A stretch of DNA of 64,000 nt, from the NCBI RefSeq assembly GCF_900110025.1, contig NZ_FOCE01000001.1:1-64000 (forward strand), in the 5' to 3' direction. The notes beneath the pieces were generated by a model. The model was given only the letters and a program-made list of their open reading frames with translations. It made no database searches and was not told the DNA's origin. The DNA comes from Gemmobacter aquatilis. GTDB lineage: Bacteria; Pseudomonadota; Alphaproteobacteria; Rhodobacterales; Rhodobacteraceae. The position numbers and the translations under genes were made by a program. Positions within the stretch are counted from its first letter, which is position 1; each line of letters opens with the position of its first letter. Below are positions 1 through 9,866 of this stretch, one piece after another.

Positions 1-113
1 CCGTCATGCAGCGCCGTCGTCTGCCCCCCGGGCATCCCGAACACATAATCAATCCCGCTGCGCGCTAGCATCTCTGCCAATAGGTCGCCAATATGGGGTT
101 TCGTTTGGGTCAT
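1..113 (-). CDS. Thiamine-diphosphate-dependent enzyme, N-terminal fragment (cut by window edge)
   Basis: The first ~37 residues read MTQTKPHIGDLLAEMLARSG then IDYVFGMPGGQTTALHD. This is the opening of the acetolactate synthase/benzoylformate decarboxylase superfamily: helix, then a V-F-G-x-P-G-G turn where the N-terminal ThDP domain begins. The active-site Glu and the rest lie outside the window. An AGGAG sits 6 nt before the ATG at 113; a second ATG at 116 is too close to it. It is the last visible gene of the polyol operon, 88 bp after the importer binding protein, and probably acts on a carbonyl product of that pathway. Substrate cannot be told from the fragment. Confidence 0.75.
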   Translation of the reverse strand, partial: MTQTKPHIGDLLAEMLARSGIDYVFGMPGGQTTALHD

Positions 114-170
114 CATCGTCTCCTGAGGCGGTCGGCGGCACGGGCTGGGTGCCGCAAGCGGTGAGGGGTG

Positions 171-194
171 GGGCCGGCGGCGGACCGCCGGCCC
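171..194. other. GC-rich hairpin after the binding-protein gene
   Basis: A perfect 10-bp stem (GGGCCGGCGG / CCGCCGGCCC) with loop CGGA lies between the solute-binding-protein gene and the ThDP-enzyme gene. No T-run follows on either strand, so it looks like an mRNA-stabilising or attenuating hairpin rather than a full terminator. Such a hairpin would let the binding protein be made in excess over the gene after it. Confidence 0.55.
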
Positions 195-201
195 GCAAGG
201 A

Positions 202-1926
202 TCAGCCCTGCTGCCAGGACTTGATCAGCTCGTCATAGGGGATGGTCTCGGCGGCGGGTTTCTCGTTGTCGAGTTTCGCCACCGGGGCACCCGGCTGATC
301 GAGCCAGTATTGCGGGTCTTGCTCTTCGTTCAGCTTCGGACCCAGATCGCCCTGCACGCCGGCCTTTTCGAGCCGTGCCAGAACCTTTTCCTGCTCGGCG
401 CAGAGGCCATCGAGCGCCTCTTGCGGCGATTTCTCGCCCGACATGGCGTCGCCGATATTCTGCCACCAGAGCTGCGCCAGCTTCGGATAATCCGGGATGT
501 TGGTGCCGGTGGGCGACCATTGCAGACGCGCGGGCGAGCGGTAGAATTCCACCAGACCGCCCAGTTCCGGGGCGCGTTTGGTGAAGCTTTCGTGGTTGAT
601 CGTCGACTCGCGGATGAAGGTCAGCCCGACCTGGGATTTCTTCACGTCCACGGTTTTCGAGGTCACGAACTGCGCGTAAAGCCAGGCGGCCTGGGCGCGA
701 TCCACCGGGGTGGATTTCATCAGCGTCCACGACCCGGCATCCTGATAGCCGACCTTCTGGCCGTTCTGCCAATAGGCGCCATGCGGGCTGGGGGCCATGC
801 GCCATTTCGGCGTGCCGTCTGCGTTCATCACGGCGGTGCCCGGTTTCACCATGTCGGCGGTGAAGACGGTGTACCAGAACATCTGCTGCGCCACGTCGCC
901 CTGCGCCGGAACGGAACCCGCTTCGGAGAAGGTCATGCCCATGGCGGCGGGGGGCGAGAATTTCTGCAGCCATTCGATGGCTTTGGTGATCGCATAGACC
1001 GCCGCCGCATCATTGGTGGACCCGCCACGCGCCGTGCAAGAGCCGACGGGTTGCGATTTCTCGTTCACGCGGATGCCCCATTCATCGACCGGCAGGCCAT
1101 TGGGTTCGCCCACGTCGCCCATGCCGGCCATCGACATCCACGCATCGGTGTAGCGCCAGCCAAGCGAGGGGTCTTTCTTGCCGTAATCCATGTTGCCATA
1201 GACGCTGGCCGGACCGCCAGCATAGGTCATGTCGCGCCCGGTGAAGAATTCGGCGATGTCTTCATAGGCCGACCAGTTCAGCGGCACGCCGAGGTCGTAG
1301 CCGTATTTGGCCTTGAAATCATCCTTTGTTTTCTGATCGTTGAACCAGTCGTAGCGGAACCAGTAGAGGTTGGCGAACTGCTGGTCGGGCAGTTGATAGA
1401 GCTTGCCATCCGGGCCGGTGGTGAATTTCGTGCCGATGAAATCCGCCAGATCGAGGCCGGGGTTGGTGACGGGCTTGCCTTCCCCCTCCATCCAGTCCGA
1501 CAGGTTGCGGGCCTGCTGATAGCGCCAGTGGGTGCCGATCAGATCGGAGTCGTTGATATAGGCGTCGTAGATGTTTTCGCCCGACTGCATCTGCGTTTGC
1601 AGCTTTTCGACCACATCGCCTTCGCCGATCAGATCATGGGTGACCTTGATGCCGGTGATGGCGGTGAAGGCCGGGGCCAGCACCTTGGATTCGTAGTCAT
1701 GCGTCGCGATGGTTTCCGACACGACCTTGATTTCCATCCCGGCCAGCGGTTTGGCGGCGTCGATGAACCATTGCAGTTCGGCTTCCTGATCGGCGCGGCT
1801 GAGCGCCGACAGGTCTCCGATTTCGGCGTCGAGAAAGGCCTTGGCTGCCTCCATATCAGCCCAGGCCGGAGCCCCGAGTACCATGAGCGCAAGCGCCATC
1901 GCACTCGTCGTGTGACGAATTCTCAT
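202..1926 (-). CDS. glpV: Glycerol/polyol ABC transporter substrate-binding protein (GlpV-like)
   Basis: Predicted periplasmic binding protein, 574 residues, with a Sec signal peptide (MRIRHTTSAMALALMVLGAPAWA, cleavage before DMEAA). The length is large for the extracellular solute-binding family 1 but usual for GlpV of the rhizobial GlpSTPQUV glycerol importer. The start has GGAGG upstream (GGGAGGAAACCA-ATG). It follows the small membrane protein glpU and two permeases in the same operon. The ligand is inferred from gene order; the neighbouring kinase is not a classical glycerol kinase, so another polyol is possible. Confidence 0.85.
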   Translation of the reverse strand: MRIRHTTSAMALALMVLGAPAWADMEAAKAFLDAEIGDLSALSRADQEAELQWFIDAAKPLAGMEIKVVSETIATHDYESKVLAPAFTAITGIKVTHDLIGEGDVVEKLQTQMQSGENIYDAYINDSDLIGTHWRYQQARNLSDWMEGEGKPVTNPGLDLADFIGTKFTTGPDGKLYQLPDQQFANLYWFRYDWFNDQKTKDDFKAKYGYDLGVPLNWSAYEDIAEFFTGRDMTYAGGPASVYGNMDYGKKDPSLGWRYTDAWMSMAGMGDVGEPNGLPVDEWGIRVNEKSQPVGSCTARGGSTNDAAAVYAITKAIEWLQKFSPPAAMGMTFSEAGSVPAQGDVAQQMFWYTVFTADMVKPGTAVMNADGTPKWRMAPSPHGAYWQNGQKVGYQDAGSWTLMKSTPVDRAQAAWLYAQFVTSKTVDVKKSQVGLTFIRESTINHESFTKRAPELGGLVEFYRSPARLQWSPTGTNIPDYPKLAQLWWQNIGDAMSGEKSPQEALDGLCAEQEKVLARLEKAGVQGDLGPKLNEEQDPQYWLDQPGAPVAKLDNEKPAAETIPYDELIKSWQQG

Positions 1927-2001
1927 TGGTTTCCTCCCAGTTGGTGTGTCGTCACGAATCCGGCGGGGCGTTATGGCCGCCCGTGCCGGGGTCTTTCCCG
2001 T

Positions 2002-2403
2002 CTAGACCCAGCGGAACACCGCGGCGGCATAGACGAGGCAGAGGGCCAGCGCGCCCCAGAGCGGCGCGCCGAAGAAGAAGAGCCAGCCCAAAGCAAGGAA
2101 GGCCGAGCCCAGAAGGGAAATGAACAGCCGGTCGCCCCGCGTGGTTTCGATGCGCAACACGCCGAGGCGCGGGGTTTCGGGGAAGCGGATCGCCAGCAGG
2201 GTGAAGCCGATCAGCAGGCAGAGGATGACCCAGAAGAACAGGGCGATCGGGAAGGTCCAGGCCATCCAGCCGCCTGCGATCATCGGGGAGACCCAGTCGA
2301 TGGCGTCGCCGTCGCGCGGGGTGGCGGCGACCAGGGCGCCCAGCAGGGCCAGCATCGCGGTGCCGGTGGTCAGGTAGACGGTGGTCCAGCGTGCAGAGGT
2401 CAT
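2002..2403 (-). CDS. glpU: Small integral membrane protein of the polyol ABC importer (DUF2160, GlpU-like)
   Basis: 133 residues beginning MTSARWTTVYL, with GAGGAG upstream of the ATG at 2403. Four hydrophobic segments are visible (around residues 9-27, 43-65, 92-108 and 112-130). It lies between permease gene glpQ and binding-protein gene glpV, the place of glpU in rhizobial glycerol operons, where a DUF2160 protein is found. Its role in the importer is unknown; an accessory membrane subunit is likely. Confidence 0.75.
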   Translation of the reverse strand: MTSARWTTVYLTTGTAMLALLGALVAATPRDGDAIDWVSPMIAGGWMAWTFPIALFFWVILCLLIGFTLLAIRFPETPRLGVLRIETTRGDRLFISLLGSAFLALGWLFFFGAPLWGALALCLVYAAAVFRWV

Positions 2404-2413
2404 GGCGGTCTCC

Positions 2414-3270
<857 letters not shown>

Positions 3271-3274
<4 letters not shown>

Positions 3275-4146
3275 TCAAACTCCTCCTCTTTATCGAGATT
3301 GGTCATCACGGTGTAGAACACCCAGCTCACCAGCAGGATCACGAGGAAATACATGATCGAGAAGGCGGCGGCGGGGCCGAGGTCGAACTGGCCGATGGCC
3401 ATTTTCACAAGGTCGATCGACAGGAAGGTGGTGGCCGAGCCGGGGCCGCCGCCGGTGACGACGAAGGGTTCGGTGTAGATCATGAAACTGTCCATGAAGC
3501 GCAGCAGCACGGCGATCAGCAGCACGCCTTTCATCTTGGGCAGTTCGATATAGCGGAACACGGCCCAGCGGCTGGCCTGATCGATGCGGCCTGCCTGATA
3601 ATAAGCCTCGGGGATGGATTGCAGCCCGGCATAGGACAGCAGCACCACAAGCGAGGTCCAGTGCCAGACATCCATGCCCACGACGATGATCCAGGCATCG
3701 AGCGAGCTTTGACCGATGTTGAAATCAATTCCCAGCGCCGCCAGCGTGGCGCCCATCAAGCCGATGTCGATGCGGGCAAACACCTGCCAGATCGTGCCCA
3801 CCACGTTGAACGGGATCAGCAGGGGCAGCGCCACCAGCACAAGGCAGGTGCTGGCCCAGATGCCGCGTTTGGGCATGGTCAGCGCCACGGCGATGCCCAG
3901 CGGCACCTCGATGGCAAGGATGATCGCCGAGAACAGCAGTTGCCGCCACAGCGCCGCATGCATCCGTTCGGAATGCAGCACCTCTTCGAACCATTCGAAC
4001 CCGGCCCAGAAGAACTGGTTGTCGCCGAAGGTGTCGTTGACCGAATAGTTGACCACCGTCATCAGCGGGATGACCGCCGAAAAGGCCACCAGCACCAGCA
4101 CCGGCAGAACAAGGAACCAGGCCTTGTTGTTCTGTGTCTTGTCCAT
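3271..4146 (-). CDS. glpP: Polyol ABC transporter permease (MalF-like, GlpP)
   Basis: 291 residues with six predicted membrane helices. The EAA-type loop is around residues 180-200 (IPEAYYQAGRIDQASRWAVF). The start codon overlaps the stop of glpT and its own stop overlaps glpQ, showing a tightly coupled operon. Partner permease of GlpQ in the inner membrane. Confidence 0.88.
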
Positions 4147-5240
4147 CAGGCAATGCTCCTGTGCAGGGCGGCGGCGGGGGTCATGCGCCAGCTGTCGGCG
4201 AAGATGCCGATGGCATGGGGGGCAAAGACCGCATGGGTCATGTCGGGGCTGAAGGGCTGGCCTTCGGGCAGGACGGCGTTGACCTCGGTGCCCTCGAAGG
4301 CGGCGCGCACGATGCGGTGACGGCCCACATCCTCGATCCGGCGGATGCGGACGGGCAGGCCGCCACTGGTGCCCAGCGTGACGAATTCGGGGCGGATGCC
4401 CAGTTGCACGCGGCCCGAAAGCTGCGGATAGGCGGCGGCCAGCGGGATGCGATGGCCGCCGATGCGCGCCTCGCGCCCCGACACCTCGGCATCCAGCAGG
4501 TTCATGCCGGGCGAGCCGATGAAATAGCCGACAAAGGTATGGGCGGGGGCCTCGAACAGCTCTTCCGGCGTGCCCATCTGCACCACGCGCCCGTCATACA
4601 TCACCACCACCTTGTCGGCGAAGGTCAGCGCTTCGGTCTGGTCATGGGTGACGTAGATCATGGTATGGCCGAATTCGCGGTGCAGGCTTTTGAGCTGCGT
4701 GCGCAATTCCCATTTCATCTGCGGGTCGATCACCGTCAGCGGTTCGTCGAACAGGATGGCGTTCACATCCTCGCGCACCATGCCGCGGCCAAGGCTGATC
4801 TTCTGTTTGGCATCCGCCGTCAGCCCGCGCGCCGCGCGGTCCAGCGTCGCCTCCATCCCGATCATCCGGGCGATGTGATCGACGCGGGCCTTGATATAGG
4901 CGCTGTCCATCCCCCGGTTGCGCAGGGGAAAGGCCAGGTTCTGGCGCACCGTCATCGTGTCGTAGACGACCGGAAACTGGAACACCTGCGCGATGTTGCG
5001 TTCTGCCGTGGGGGCGTTGGTCACATCGGTATCCCCGAACAGCACCCGGCCCTGGCTGGGCCGCCGCAGGCCCGAGATGATGTTGAGCAGCGTGGTCTTG
5101 CCACAGCCCGAAGACCCCAGCAGCGCATAGGCGCCGCCGTCATCCCAGACGTGATCCATGGTTTTCAGCGCGAAATCCTGTTCCCCGCGCGGATAGGGGA
5201 AATAGCTGTGCGCCAGGTTTGAAAGCGTGATCCGTGCCAT
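4146..5240 (-). CDS. glpT: Polyol ABC transporter ATP-binding protein with degenerate signature motif (GlpT)
   Basis: 364 residues; start chosen at MARITLSNL (5240), which has a GAGGGG upstream. Walker A GSSGCGKTTLL, Walker B AILFDEP and the switch His in IYVTHDQTEA are intact. The ABC signature is not LSGGQ but the sequence LTADAKQKISLGRG. A C-terminal TOBE-like domain follows (about residues 240-340). It sits beside glpS; the two ATPases probably form a heterodimer with one good and one poor ATP site. Confidence 0.88.
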   Translation of the reverse strand: MARITLSNLAHSYFPYPRGEQDFALKTMDHVWDDGGAYALLGSSGCGKTTLLNIISGLRRPSQGRVLFGDTDVTNAPTAERNIAQVFQFPVVYDTMTVRQNLAFPLRNRGMDSAYIKARVDHIARMIGMEATLDRAARGLTADAKQKISLGRGMVREDVNAILFDEPLTVIDPQMKWELRTQLKSLHREFGHTMIYVTHDQTEALTFADKVVVMYDGRVVQMGTPEELFEAPAHTFVGYFIGSPGMNLLDAEVSGREARIGGHRIPLAAAYPQLSGRVQLGIRPEFVTLGTSGGLPVRIRRIEDVGRHRIVRAAFEGTEVNAVLPEGQPFSPDMTHAVFAPHAIGIFADSWRMTPAAALHRSIA

Positions 5241-5251
5241 GTGTTTGCCCC

Positions 5252-6337
5252 TCACGCCGCCAGTGCATAGGCTGCGGGGGCGGCAAGGCGCCCGGCAGCG
5301 TCGAACAGATAGACATGCGCCGGATCGAGCCAGACCGTCAGTTCGGTCTGCGGCGCCAGATCATGCACGCCATGCACATGGCCGACCCAGCGCTCCGGCC
5401 CGTGGCGCAGATGCAGGAAGGTTTCGGACCCGGTGATTTCCGTCACCGCCAGCGTGCAGCGAAACGGCAGCGCGGCCTGCGACGGGGCGGACAGATGCAG
5501 GTGATTGGCGCGGAACCCGGCGCGATAGCTGCCATCGCGCAACGCGGCGAAGGCGCCGGTGGCGGCTGCGGTGGTGCCGGTGCCAAAGCTGATCTGCGCG
5601 CCCGCCTTTTCGCAGAGGATGAAATTCATCGGCGGGTCGCTGAACACCCGGGCGGTGGTGGCATCGGTGGGCAGGCGGTAGACGCGGGGGGTGGGGCCGA
5701 ACTGGGTGATGCGGCCTTCCCACAGGGTTGCGGCATTGCCGCCCAGCAGCAAGGCTTCTTCCGGTTCGGTGGTGGCATAGACGAAGATCGCGCCGGATTC
5801 TTCAAAAATACGCGGGATTTCGGCGCGCAATTCCTCGCGCAGCTTGTAATCCAGATTGGCCAGCGGTTCGTCCAGCAGCACCAGCCCCGCATCCTTCACC
5901 AGCGCCCGCGCCAAGGCGCAGCGCTGTTGCTGGCCGCCCGAAAGCTCCAGCGGTTTGCGGTCGAGCATCGGGGTCAGCTTCAGCATCTCGGCGGTGGCGC
6001 GGACGCGGCGGTCGATTTCGGCCTTGCTTTGGCCCATCAGGCGCAGCGGCGAAGCGATGTTGTCATAGACCGACATCGCCGGGTAATTGATGAACTGCTG
6101 ATAGACCATCGCCACCTTGCGCTGCTGCACCGGCATCCCGGTCACATCCTGCCCGTTCCAGAAGATCCGGCCCGCGCTGGGGGCATCCAGCCCCGCCAGC
6201 ATCCGCATCAGCGAGGTCTTGCCCGACAGGGTGGGGCCTAGAAGCACGTTCATCGTGCCGTTCTGCAGCACCAGATCGGTGGGGGCGAGATGGGTCTGCC
6301 CCTTCACCACGCGGCTTGCGCCCTTCAGTTCAAGCAT
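5252..6337 (-). CDS. glpS: Polyol ABC transporter ATP-binding protein with degenerate H-loop (GlpS)
   Basis: 361 residues; start at MLELKGASRVV (6337), whose ATG lies inside the end of the kinase gene (8-bp overlap). Walker A is GPTLSGKTSLM, typical of GlpS; the signature LSGGQQQR and Walker B LVLLDEP are canonical. The switch histidine is missing: the H-loop reads YATTEPEEA. This complements the defect in GlpT. A C-terminal TOBE-like regulatory domain is present. Confidence 0.88.
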   Translation of the reverse strand: MLELKGASRVVKGQTHLAPTDLVLQNGTMNVLLGPTLSGKTSLMRMLAGLDAPSAGRIFWNGQDVTGMPVQQRKVAMVYQQFINYPAMSVYDNIASPLRLMGQSKAEIDRRVRATAEMLKLTPMLDRKPLELSGGQQQRCALARALVKDAGLVLLDEPLANLDYKLREELRAEIPRIFEESGAIFVYATTEPEEALLLGGNAATLWEGRITQFGPTPRVYRLPTDATTARVFSDPPMNFILCEKAGAQISFGTGTTAAATGAFAALRDGSYRAGFRANHLHLSAPSQAALPFRCTLAVTEITGSETFLHLRHGPERWVGHVHGVHDLAPQTELTVWLDPAHVYLFDAAGRLAAPAAYALAA

Positions 6338-7865
6338 GATGCACCTCGGGCTGCGGGGCGGCGGTCCAGGCGGCGGACAGCGCGCCGGACAGGGCGGCAT
6401 AGCGGGGGAAGCGGGCGCGATGCGGGGCGCCGCGGGCGCTGTCGGGATCATGGCGGCGCGAGCGGCGGGCCATGCCCGCCACGGCGGCGCGCAGGTCGGG
6501 ATAGGCGCCGATGGCGCTGGCGGCACAGATCGCCACGCCAAGCGCGCCCAGTTCCGATCCTTCGGGCACTTCGACGGGCAGGTTCAGAATGTCGGCAAAC
6601 AGATCCGACCAGACCTCGCTGCGGGCGGCGCCGCCCGCCAGCACCATCAGGTCGGGGCGGGCGGCATCGTTGCCCGACAGCAGCCTGTCGATATCGGCCT
6701 TGTGGGCAAAGACGATGCCTTCGAACACCGCCAGCATCACGTCATCAAAGGTGTAATCCGCCGTCATGCCCAGCAACCCGGCGGGGGCGCCATTGGGGCC
6801 GCCGAACAGATAGGGAAAGAACAGCGCGTCGCGCGGGGCACCGATGCGGCGGCGGACGGCGGCGTTGATCTGGGCATAAAGGTCATTCGGCCCGCCGTCG
6901 CTGATGATCGGCCCGCCCTGTGCCAGCACGGTCTTGACCAGCCATTCCAGATTGCTGGCCGAGGTGGCGGCGCCTTCGGTCGCCAGAAACCCGCCCAGCG
7001 GATAGGGCACTTGCAGGAAGGGCAGCACGCTGAGCCGGGGCGTGGCGTGCAGGGTGGAATTGATGCTGAAGGTGCCGGCCACCACGCTCATCTGCCGCGC
7101 ATCGGTGACGCCCGAGGCAAGCGCGGCGGCGGTGACATCGACGACCCCGCGCACGACGGGCGTGCCCGCCAGAAGCCCGGTCTGCGCTGCCGCTTCAGCC
7201 GAGACATGGCCGACAATCGCATCGGCGGGGCCGATTTCGGGCAGTTTTGACAGCCAGCCCTCCAGCCCCAGCAGGCGGAACGCCTCGGTCGCATAGGTGC
7301 CGGTGGTCACGTCGATCAGACCGGCGATCCCGGCATCGGTCGGGTCGGTGGACATCTCGCCACAAAGCCGGGTGCGCAGGAAATCCTTGCAGAAGGAGAT
7401 GCGGTGGGTGCGGGCCATCGCCTCGGGTTCATGGCGTTGCAGCCAGCCCAAGAGGACAAGGCTTTGCGCGGGCCAGAGGCGTTGCTGGATCAGTTGTGCT
7501 GCGGCGGCGGCCTGACCGGACCGCTCCCATTCCGCAACCAGCGCTGCGGCGCGGCTGTCGGTGGACACGATGCCGGGGCGCACGACGCCGCCCTGTTCAT
7601 CGAGCAGATACAGCCCGCTGCCATAGCCCGCGGCGCTGATCGCCGCGACATCGGCGGGGGATCGGCCCGACACTTCCAGCACCTCGCGCACGGCTTCGGC
7701 GGCGGCTTGCCACATTTTCTCGGGATTGCGCTCGGTCCAGCCGGGCTGTGGAAATTCCATGACATTCCTGCGCCTTGCGCAGGCCAGCTCTTGCCCCGAA
7801 AGGTCAAAGAGCGCAGCCTTCGTCATGGTGCCACCGGCATCCAAGCCGATCACACAGTTTTTCAT
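6330..7865 (-). CDS. FGGY-family carbohydrate/polyol kinase (L-xylulokinase/erythritol kinase-like)
   Basis: 511 residues with both FGGY domains: phosphate-1 loop IGLDAGGTMTKAALFD at the N-terminus and a C-terminal ATP-binding half with MVLAGGAARSEVWSDLFAD (around residue 405). The pattern QPGWTERNPEKMWQ... and GYGSGLYLLDEQGG resembles LyxK and EryA more than GlpK, which normally starts LAIDQGTTSSRA. It is the first gene of the minus-strand operon, with GGGAGG before the ATG, divergent from a GlpD-like dehydrogenase. Probable role: ATP phosphorylation of a polyol or ketose brought in by GlpSTPQUV. Substrate uncertain (glycerol, erythritol or a pentitol). Confidence 0.8.
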   Translation of the reverse strand: MKNCVIGLDAGGTMTKAALFDLSGQELACARRRNVMEFPQPGWTERNPEKMWQAAAEAVREVLEVSGRSPADVAAISAAGYGSGLYLLDEQGGVVRPGIVSTDSRAAALVAEWERSGQAAAAAQLIQQRLWPAQSLVLLGWLQRHEPEAMARTHRISFCKDFLRTRLCGEMSTDPTDAGIAGLIDVTTGTYATEAFRLLGLEGWLSKLPEIGPADAIVGHVSAEAAAQTGLLAGTPVVRGVVDVTAAALASGVTDARQMSVVAGTFSINSTLHATPRLSVLPFLQVPYPLGGFLATEGAATSASNLEWLVKTVLAQGGPIISDGGPNDLYAQINAAVRRRIGAPRDALFFPYLFGGPNGAPAGLLGMTADYTFDDVMLAVFEGIVFAHKADIDRLLSGNDAARPDLMVLAGGAARSEVWSDLFADILNLPVEVPEGSELGALGVAICAASAIGAYPDLRAAVAGMARRSRRHDPDSARGAPHRARFPRYAALSGALSAAWTAAPQPEVHHA

Positions 7866-7910
7866 GCTATCCTCCCTTTGGTCAGGCTGAGTCTCCTCCC
7901 ACAGCCTGCC

Positions 7911-7928
7911 AACTTGTAGTTATAAGTT
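7911..7928. promoter_or_regulatory. Candidate GntR operator, copy 1
   Basis: AACTTGTAGTTATAAGTT, an imperfect dyad (AACTT...AAGTT). It matches 14 of 18 positions of the copy at 8061 and lies 46 bp upstream of the kinase start. The nearest regulator gene is the GntR/UTRA protein at 9867-10646. Confidence 0.55.
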
Positions 7929-8060
7929 GACGCTATCCCATTCTGAATTTCTGTCAATATGGCGCTGGTCGCAGATCGCATCTCATAAATTCGTTTAGAT
8001 TCAACAGATTTCTGCGCCAGCCCTGCCGGGGCGGCAATGGAGGGGCGACTAAAGTCGCAT

Positions 8061-8078
8061 AACTTGTCATTACCAGTT
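8061..8078. promoter_or_regulatory. Candidate GntR operator, copy 2
   Basis: AACTTGTCATTACCAGTT, the second copy of the motif at 7911, 53 bp upstream of the dehydrogenase start. The two copies are exactly 150 bp apart, one near each divergent gene, as expected for an operator pair controlling both directions and possibly looping. Confidence 0.55.
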
Positions 8079-8130
8079 GCCGAGTCATCTGGCTTGTAGG
8101 ACTCTCACCCCCAAGGTGAGGAGGACTGTC

Positions 8131-9825
8131 ATGTTGGCGAGAACGGCGTTGATCCGAAGGCTGCGCGCGAAAGACGTGCCCGAGGTGCTGATCATAGGGG
8201 GCGGCATCAACGGGGTGGGCGCTTACCGCGATCTGGCGGCACAGGGCGTGGCGGCGCTGCTGGTGGAGGCGGGCGATTTCAGTTCGGGCACCTCTGCCGC
8301 GCCGTCGCGGCTGATCCATGGCGGGCTGCGCTATCTGGAAACCGGCGAGGCGGCGCTGGTGCGGGAATCGCTGACCGAACGGAACCTGCTGCTGAAGAAC
8401 GCCTGCCATGTGGTGCATCCGCTGCCTTGCTGGGTGCCGCTGCGCAGCTGGTTCGGCGGATCGGTCGGGGCGGTGCTGCGGTTCCTGCGGCTGAAGCGGA
8501 CGCCGGGGAAAAAGGGTGCTGTGCCGGTGAAGATCGGGTTGATGCTGTATGACCGTTTCGGGCGGGTGAACCAGACCATGCCGGATCACCGGATGCTGAC
8601 CGCCGCGCAGGCGCGGGCCGAGGTCGGGATTCTGGCGCCCGACATTCGCGTGGTCGGCGAATATTACGATGCGCGGATCTCGCATCCCGAACGGCTGGTG
8701 ATGGAGCTTGTGGCCGATGCCGAGGCGGATTGCCCGCTGTCGATGGCGGTGCCCTATCTGGTCGCCGGGGCGCAGGGGCAGGGGCGGATCACGCTGACCT
8801 GCCGGATCACCGGCGAGGTGTTCGAGGTGACGCCGAAGATCGTCATCAACGCCTCGGGCGCCTGGGTCGATGGGGTGCAGGCTGATCTGGGCCTGCGCGA
8901 CCGGCTGATCGGCGGCACGCGCGGGTCGCATCTGGTGCTGCGGCATCGGCAACTGGCCGAGGCGCTGGATGACAAGATGCTGTATTTCGAAACCGACGAT
9001 CACCGCGCCTGTCTGATCTACCGGCTGGCCGAGGATCGCGTGCTGCTGGGCACCACCGATATTCGCAGCGACGATCCGGGCGACAAGCAATGCACCGAGG
9101 CCGAGGTGGACTATCTGTTCAAGGTGCTGAAACCGATCCTGCCGGGGATCACCCTGTCACGCGCCGACATCGTGTTCGCCTTTGCCGGGGTGCGCCCCTT
9201 GCCCAAGGCCGAGGTTGGCGCCACCGGCGCGATCAGCCGCGATCATCGGCTGGTGCAATTCGCCCGCACGCCGGATCGGCCCTTTGACCTGATCACGCTG
9301 GTCGGCGGCAAATGGACGACCTACCGGGTCTGCGCCGAACAGATGGCCGATGCGGTGCTGCAAAAGCTGGGGCGCAAGCGGGTGAAGGACACGACCGGGC
9401 TGGCGATCGGCGGGGCGGCGGGGTTGCCGGTGGCGGCAGAGCCGCGCCGGGCCTGGGTCGCGGCGCTGGCGCGGGAAACCGGGCTGCCACTGGCGCGCTG
9501 TCAGGTGCTGGCGGTGCGCTATGGCAGCCGCGCCCGCGCCGTGGCGCTGGCCGAACGCGCGGCGCCCGAGGCGTTTGCGCATCTGGAAGGGTATTCCCCC
9601 GCCGAGATCCGGCTGATCTGCACCGACGAGCGGGTCACGCGGCTGCAGGACATCGTGCTGCGCCGCACGCTGATGGGGTTCGAGGGCCATGGCGCCCGTG
9701 CGGCGCTGGCCGAACTGGCGCAGGTGGCGGGCGCGGTGCTGGGCTGGGATGCCGCGCGCCTCGCACAAGAGCTGGATGCGACGCTGGAACTGTTGCGAAA
9801 CCGTCATATGATGGCTATCGCATGA
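8131..9825 (+). CDS. FAD-dependent glycerol-3-phosphate/polyol-phosphate dehydrogenase (GlpD/EryB-like)
   Basis: 564 residues. The start at 8131 has GAGGAGGACTGTC upstream. The FAD dinucleotide fold is at the N-terminus (VLIIGGGINGVGAYRDL), followed by the GlpD motif SSGTSAAPSRLIHGGLRYLE and the C-terminal LVGGKWTTYR signature; a helical C-terminal cap is present. GlpD-type enzymes oxidise sn-glycerol 3-phosphate to dihydroxyacetone phosphate with electrons passed to quinone; EryB acts on erythritol 4-phosphate. Genomic pairing with a LyxK/EryA-like kinase makes a polyol phosphate other than glycerol 3-phosphate plausible. Confidence 0.85.
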   Translation: MLARTALIRRLRAKDVPEVLIIGGGINGVGAYRDLAAQGVAALLVEAGDFSSGTSAAPSRLIHGGLRYLETGEAALVRESLTERNLLLKNACHVVHPLPCWVPLRSWFGGSVGAVLRFLRLKRTPGKKGAVPVKIGLMLYDRFGRVNQTMPDHRMLTAAQARAEVGILAPDIRVVGEYYDARISHPERLVMELVADAEADCPLSMAVPYLVAGAQGQGRITLTCRITGEVFEVTPKIVINASGAWVDGVQADLGLRDRLIGGTRGSHLVLRHRQLAEALDDKMLYFETDDHRACLIYRLAEDRVLLGTTDIRSDDPGDKQCTEAEVDYLFKVLKPILPGITLSRADIVFAFAGVRPLPKAEVGATGAISRDHRLVQFARTPDRPFDLITLVGGKWTTYRVCAEQMADAVLQKLGRKRVKDTTGLAIGGAAGLPVAAEPRRAWVAALARETGLPLARCQVLAVRYGSRARAVALAERAAPEAFAHLEGYSPAEIRLICTDERVTRLQDIVLRRTLMGFEGHGARAALAELAQVAGAVLGWDAARLAQELDATLELLRNRHMMAIA

Positions 9826-9866
9826 TCGAAAGTTTGCACCTGCAGCATGATGACGGAGTGCCTGAT

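Larger units (their letters stand above)
7866..8130. promoter_or_regulatory. Divergent promoter region of the polyol locus
   Basis: 265 bp without a gene between the kinase and the dehydrogenase. It holds both divergent ribosome sites (GGGAGG before the kinase, GAGGAGG before the dehydrogenase) and two copies of an 18-bp motif described separately. AT-rich stretches around 7915-7960 and 7980-8010 probably carry the promoters. Confidence 0.7.
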
